Shown here in pieces: positions 62,163-64,000 of a DNA stretch of 64,000 nucleotides. The stretch covers positions 124,001-188,000 of the forward strand of contig NZ_JAJONF010000007.1 of the NCBI RefSeq assembly GCF_021462265.1, in the 5' to 3' direction. The notes under the pieces were generated by a model that was given only the letters and a program-made list of their open reading frames with translations, was not told where the DNA came from and searched no databases. Position 1 is the first letter of the stretch. Each line of letters begins with the position of its first letter. Position numbers and translations under genes: made by a program. Source of the stretch: Streptomyces shenzhenensis. GTDB lineage: Bacteria; Actinomycetota; Actinomycetes; Streptomycetales; Streptomycetaceae.

Positions 62163-62592
62163 GCCCCGGAAGGGCGCCACCGGTGGCCGAGCCCGGTGCC
62201 ACCGGTGGCCTCTGGCACCCGGCGGCTGTGACAACGTTGTCCGCCGTCCCGCGGCGACGGGTCCATGCGTTGCTGTGGCCGGATGTGATCCGTCTGCCGG
62301 CGGTGGCCGCGCTCCCCGAGGCGCTGCGGACGGCGGCGGCCGAACGGTTTCCGCCGACCGGATCCCCGCTGCGGCAGGGGAGGGGGAGAGCGCCCCCGGC
62401 AGGACTCGAACCTGCGGCCAAGCGCTTAGAAGGTGTCAGGGGCTGAGCGGTGTGCTCACCTGCGTCTTCGCTGGTCGCTCGCGAACGAACGCCGTCAAAG
62501 CGCTTGGTCTCGTCCGGGGGACCCTTGGCCGACTGCCGTCCATCGTGCCTTCGTACCGGCTGATGGGGACAGGGCGAAGACACGTTCGCGGC
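62163..62592. other. 430-base region at cluster border
   Basis: No convincing gene; a short open frame here has no ribosome site. It holds the 44-base copy of the tRNA-Arg 3' part at 62390-62433 and ordinary sequence on either side. Confidence 0.55.
62390..62433 (-). repeat. att-like duplicate of tRNA-Arg 3' portion
   Basis: 44 bases are identical to 63456-63499, covering the tRNA from the anticodon loop to the 3' end, and diverge on both sides. This is the layout left by site-specific integration at a tRNA gene. Confidence 0.8.
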
Positions 62593-63051
62593 CTACCGGT
62601 CGTGCAGGATCTCGGGCCGGGTGACGGGCACGATGGTGACCAGGTCGTCGAGGCCCTTGAAGTCGTCGGGGTTGGTGGTGAAGAGGGGGAGTTGCTCGGC
62701 AGCCGCGGTGGCGGCGATCATCAGGTCGGCCATGCGTCGACGGGGCTTGCGTCCTGCGGAGACAACGGCGGCGCAGATTCTGCCGTAGAGGCGGGCGGCC
62801 TCCACGTCGAAGGGGATGGGGTCGAATTCGTTCTCGGCGCGCTGCAGGACGTCCATGCGGCGGGCCCGCTCGGCATGTTCGTCGTAGTCGCTCTGCTCGC
62901 CGGTGCCGCGCACCTGGTGGGGCCCAGCCGAGAGTTCCGCGAGAGTGATCGCGCTGATGGCCATCTCGGCGGGCAGTTCGCCGGCGTCGATCCACTTGCG
63001 CAGGATCATGATGTTGGTGTCGAGCAATCCCTGCTCGTGCTCAGCGGGCAT
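62593..63051 (-). CDS. VapC-like PIN-domain toxin
   Basis: 152 residues. PIN nuclease residues: GLLDTNIMILRKWID (first Asp), ITLAELSAG (Glu), RRMADLMIAATA (Asp) and LFTTNPDDFKGL (last Asp). VapC toxins cleave RNA and are neutralised by the cognate antitoxin. Overlaps the antitoxin gene by 11 bases. Confidence 0.9.
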   Translation of the reverse strand: MPAEHEQGLLDTNIMILRKWIDAGELPAEMAISAITLAELSAGPHQVRGTGEQSDYDEHAERARRMDVLQRAENEFDPIPFDVEAARLYGRICAAVVSAGRKPRRRMADLMIAATAAAEQLPLFTTNPDDFKGLDDLVTIVPVTRPEILHDR

Positions 63052-63310
63052 ACGGGTCGTCCAACTCCTGCTCGACGACGGCGTCCTGGTCGTCGCGGAA
63101 GGCATCCAGTGAGATGTCGGGGGCGGTGCGTGACATGGCCGCGAACTCGGCACGGGGAACGAAGCGGCGACGGCCGCGGAGCGGGATCAGTTCGCCGACA
63201 CGGTGTCCGTCGCGGGTGACGGTGAACGCCTGTCCTCCCTGGACCGCGTCCATGATCTCTTTGGAGCGGGTGCGCAGATCGCGCTGAGTGATCTCCGGCT
63301 GCGCTGTCAT
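63041..63310 (-). CDS. Phd/YefM-family antitoxin
   Basis: 89 residues from the ATG (GTG at 63319 adds three). TQRDLRTRSKEIMDAVQGGQ and FTVTRDGHRVGELIPL are the Phd/YefM DNA-binding domain; the C-terminal third (ISLDAFRDDQDAVVEQEL) should wrap the toxin. It probably represses its own promoter. Confidence 0.88.
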   Translation of the reverse strand: MTAQPEITQRDLRTRSKEIMDAVQGGQAFTVTRDGHRVGELIPLRGRRRFVPRAEFAAMSRTAPDISLDAFRDDQDAVVEQELDDPYAR

Positions 63311-63327
63311 GCTGTCCACGATAGCGA

Positions 63328-63351
63328 AGGTGTGCTACTCGGTGCTACACC
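63328..63351 (-). promoter_or_regulatory. Operator candidate of toxin-antitoxin unit
   Basis: Direct repeat GTGCTAC-TCG-GTGCTAC (10-base period) inside a GGTGT..ACACC palindrome, about 20 bases upstream of the antitoxin start. Confidence 0.5.
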
Positions 63352-63415
63352 GTTACTCGCGATCGTGGATAGATTGAAGGCGCTTGCTCATGGAGCGATG
63401 TGCATCCGGGACACG

Positions 63416-63450
63416 AAAAAGCCCCCCACGCGTTCCCGCAGGTGAGGGGC
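63416..63450 (-). terminator. Terminator downstream of tRNA-Arg
   Basis: On the minus strand gcccctcac and gtggggggc form a stem followed by tttttc, starting seven bases after the tRNA 3' end. Confidence 0.7.
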
Positions 63451-63456
63451 CGTGCG

Positions 63457-63529
63457 CGCCCCCGGCAGGACTCGAACCTGCGGCCAAGCGCTTAGAAGGC
63501 GCCTGCTCTATCCACTGAGCTACGGGGGC
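63457..63529 (-). tRNA. tRNA-Arg (anticodon UCU)
   Basis: A 73-base cloverleaf: acceptor GCCCCCG/CGGGGGC, D arm GCTC..GAGC, anticodon stem GGCGC/GCGCT with loop CTTCTAA (anticodon TCT), T arm GCAGG-TTCGAGT-CCTGC, discriminator G. CCA is not encoded. Its 3' part is duplicated at 62390-62433. Confidence 0.93.
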
Positions 63530-63853
63530 CGGCTGTGCTGGCCTCGTACGTACTGCCCTGGTGGGGGCGGGTCCGTGACGTTGCCGGGGACAAGGATAGG
63601 ACTTGCTGATCCGTGCCCCTGCTGCTTCGCCTCCGTGGCTCAATGTGGAGGTTCAGTGAAGCGGTCCTGATAATCGCAGGCAGGTACGAATCGTGCATCG
63701 CTTTTGGCGCCCGGCGCACCGGGTGTTGTGCACTCGTTATGCCTGGACTGTGCCTCCGTCCCGGTCGCCCCTTCCGCCCGTTGTGTCCTGTCGGCGCGCA
63801 GACATGTCTATATGCTTCAGAATTCCCCTAAAATTGGGCATTCTTCGCATGTG
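63530..63853. other. 324-base intergenic region before GTPase gene
   Basis: The first part is the promoter side of the tRNA. The end, AT-richer (gacatgtctatatgcttcag, then ccctaaaattggg), holds a possible -10 TAAAAT at 63829-63834 for the rightward gene. No gene seen. Confidence 0.5.
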
Positions 63854-64000
63854 GTGACCTTGGACGTACGGCCTCAGCTGCTCGACACACTCTCCGCCCT
63901 GCGCGACCGTGTCGCTGCCGCACGCTTCCCGCTGCCCCTGGCGGGGGCTCCACGCGCGCGTGCCAACCGCGACGAACTCCTCGCACAGCTCGACGATTAT
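63854..64000 (+). CDS. Dynamin-family GTPase-like protein (3' partial)
   Basis: Only the first 49 codons are in the window (GTG at 63854, or 63851). [20 protein letters not shown] and [14 protein letters not shown] match the beginning of a conserved Streptomyces gene that continues with a dynamin-type GTPase domain; the P loop itself lies outside the window. No clear ribosome site, so the mRNA may be short-leadered. Confidence 0.6.
   Translation, partial: MTLDVRPQLLDTLSALRDRVAAARFPLPLAGAPRARANRDELLAQLDDY

Noticed and set aside
62390..62433. Second tRNA-Arg gene
   Set aside because: Only the 3' part from anticodon loop to acceptor is present; the 5' half does not pair, so it is a fragment.
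62183..62446. An 87-residue open frame crossing the tRNA-like copy
   Set aside because: No ribosome site, and it runs through the 44-base att-like repeat; more likely chance coding in high-GC DNA.

Overview
High GC content, GTG/TTG starts, gene families and intergenic repeat elements all point to a Streptomyces chromosome. The window has four parts: housekeeping and cell-surface genes (about 1-10.1 kb), a Wzx/Wzy-type exopolysaccharide locus (10.1-25.2 kb), a secreted-peptide/tyrosinase block (25.8-27.9 kb), and a large biosynthetic gene cluster with its own butyrolactone-type regulation (28.0-62.2 kb). It closes with a small island beside tRNA-Arg and the start of a dynamin-like GTPase gene.

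Left part: the 3' part of a hydrolase/ABC-ATPase fusion with its permease, a von Willebrand (VWA) lipoprotein, and a FadD-like acyl-CoA ligase with a probably leaderless promoter. Then follows a run of small secreted proteins, including four tandem paralogues with two invariant cysteines, and a LAQTG sortase substrate. The polysaccharide locus (mostly minus strand) holds a priming phosphoglycosyltransferase, two GT4 glycosyltransferases, a flippase, a polymerase/ligase, a Wzz-like protein, a NodB deacetylase, a FemAB/GNAT-like protein, a GH26 hydrolase, an ATP-grasp protein and a flavoprotein. Next come two paralogous secreted mini-proteins and the melC1-melC2 tyrosinase pair.

The biosynthetic cluster starts with a regulatory block: an AfsA-type butyrolactone synthase plus a sugar-epimerase-like reductase, a JadR1-like response regulator lacking its phospho-aspartate, a ScbR/ArpA-type receptor and a second TetR (pseudo-receptor candidate). 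Two nearly identical palindromes lie upstream of regulator genes. A first structural operon encodes a small beta protein, a double SnoaL-like protein, a deazaflavin-type reductase and an FMN reductase; an antiporter, hemerythrin protein, MFS exporter and a tandem-MarR regulator follow.

The main operon (41.9-62.2 kb) encodes a flavin halogenase and flavin reductase, an acyl-CoA carboxylase alpha chain, a questin-oxidase-like Baeyer-Villiger candidate, and then a block in the classical angucycline order: FAD monooxygenase, TcmI-type cyclase, KS-alpha, KS-beta, ACP, ketoreductase, aromatase/cyclase, oxygenase-reductase fusion. It ends with a second MFS exporter, two extra carrier proteins, a phosphopantetheinyl transferase, carboxylase beta and epsilon chains and another SnoaL-like protein. 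I predict a chlorinated angucyclinone-type product. No glycosyltransferase or methyltransferase gene is seen within this cluster. Two operons share a promoter motif and hairpin/T-tract leaders. These functional statements rest on motif and gene-order reading; no database search was run.
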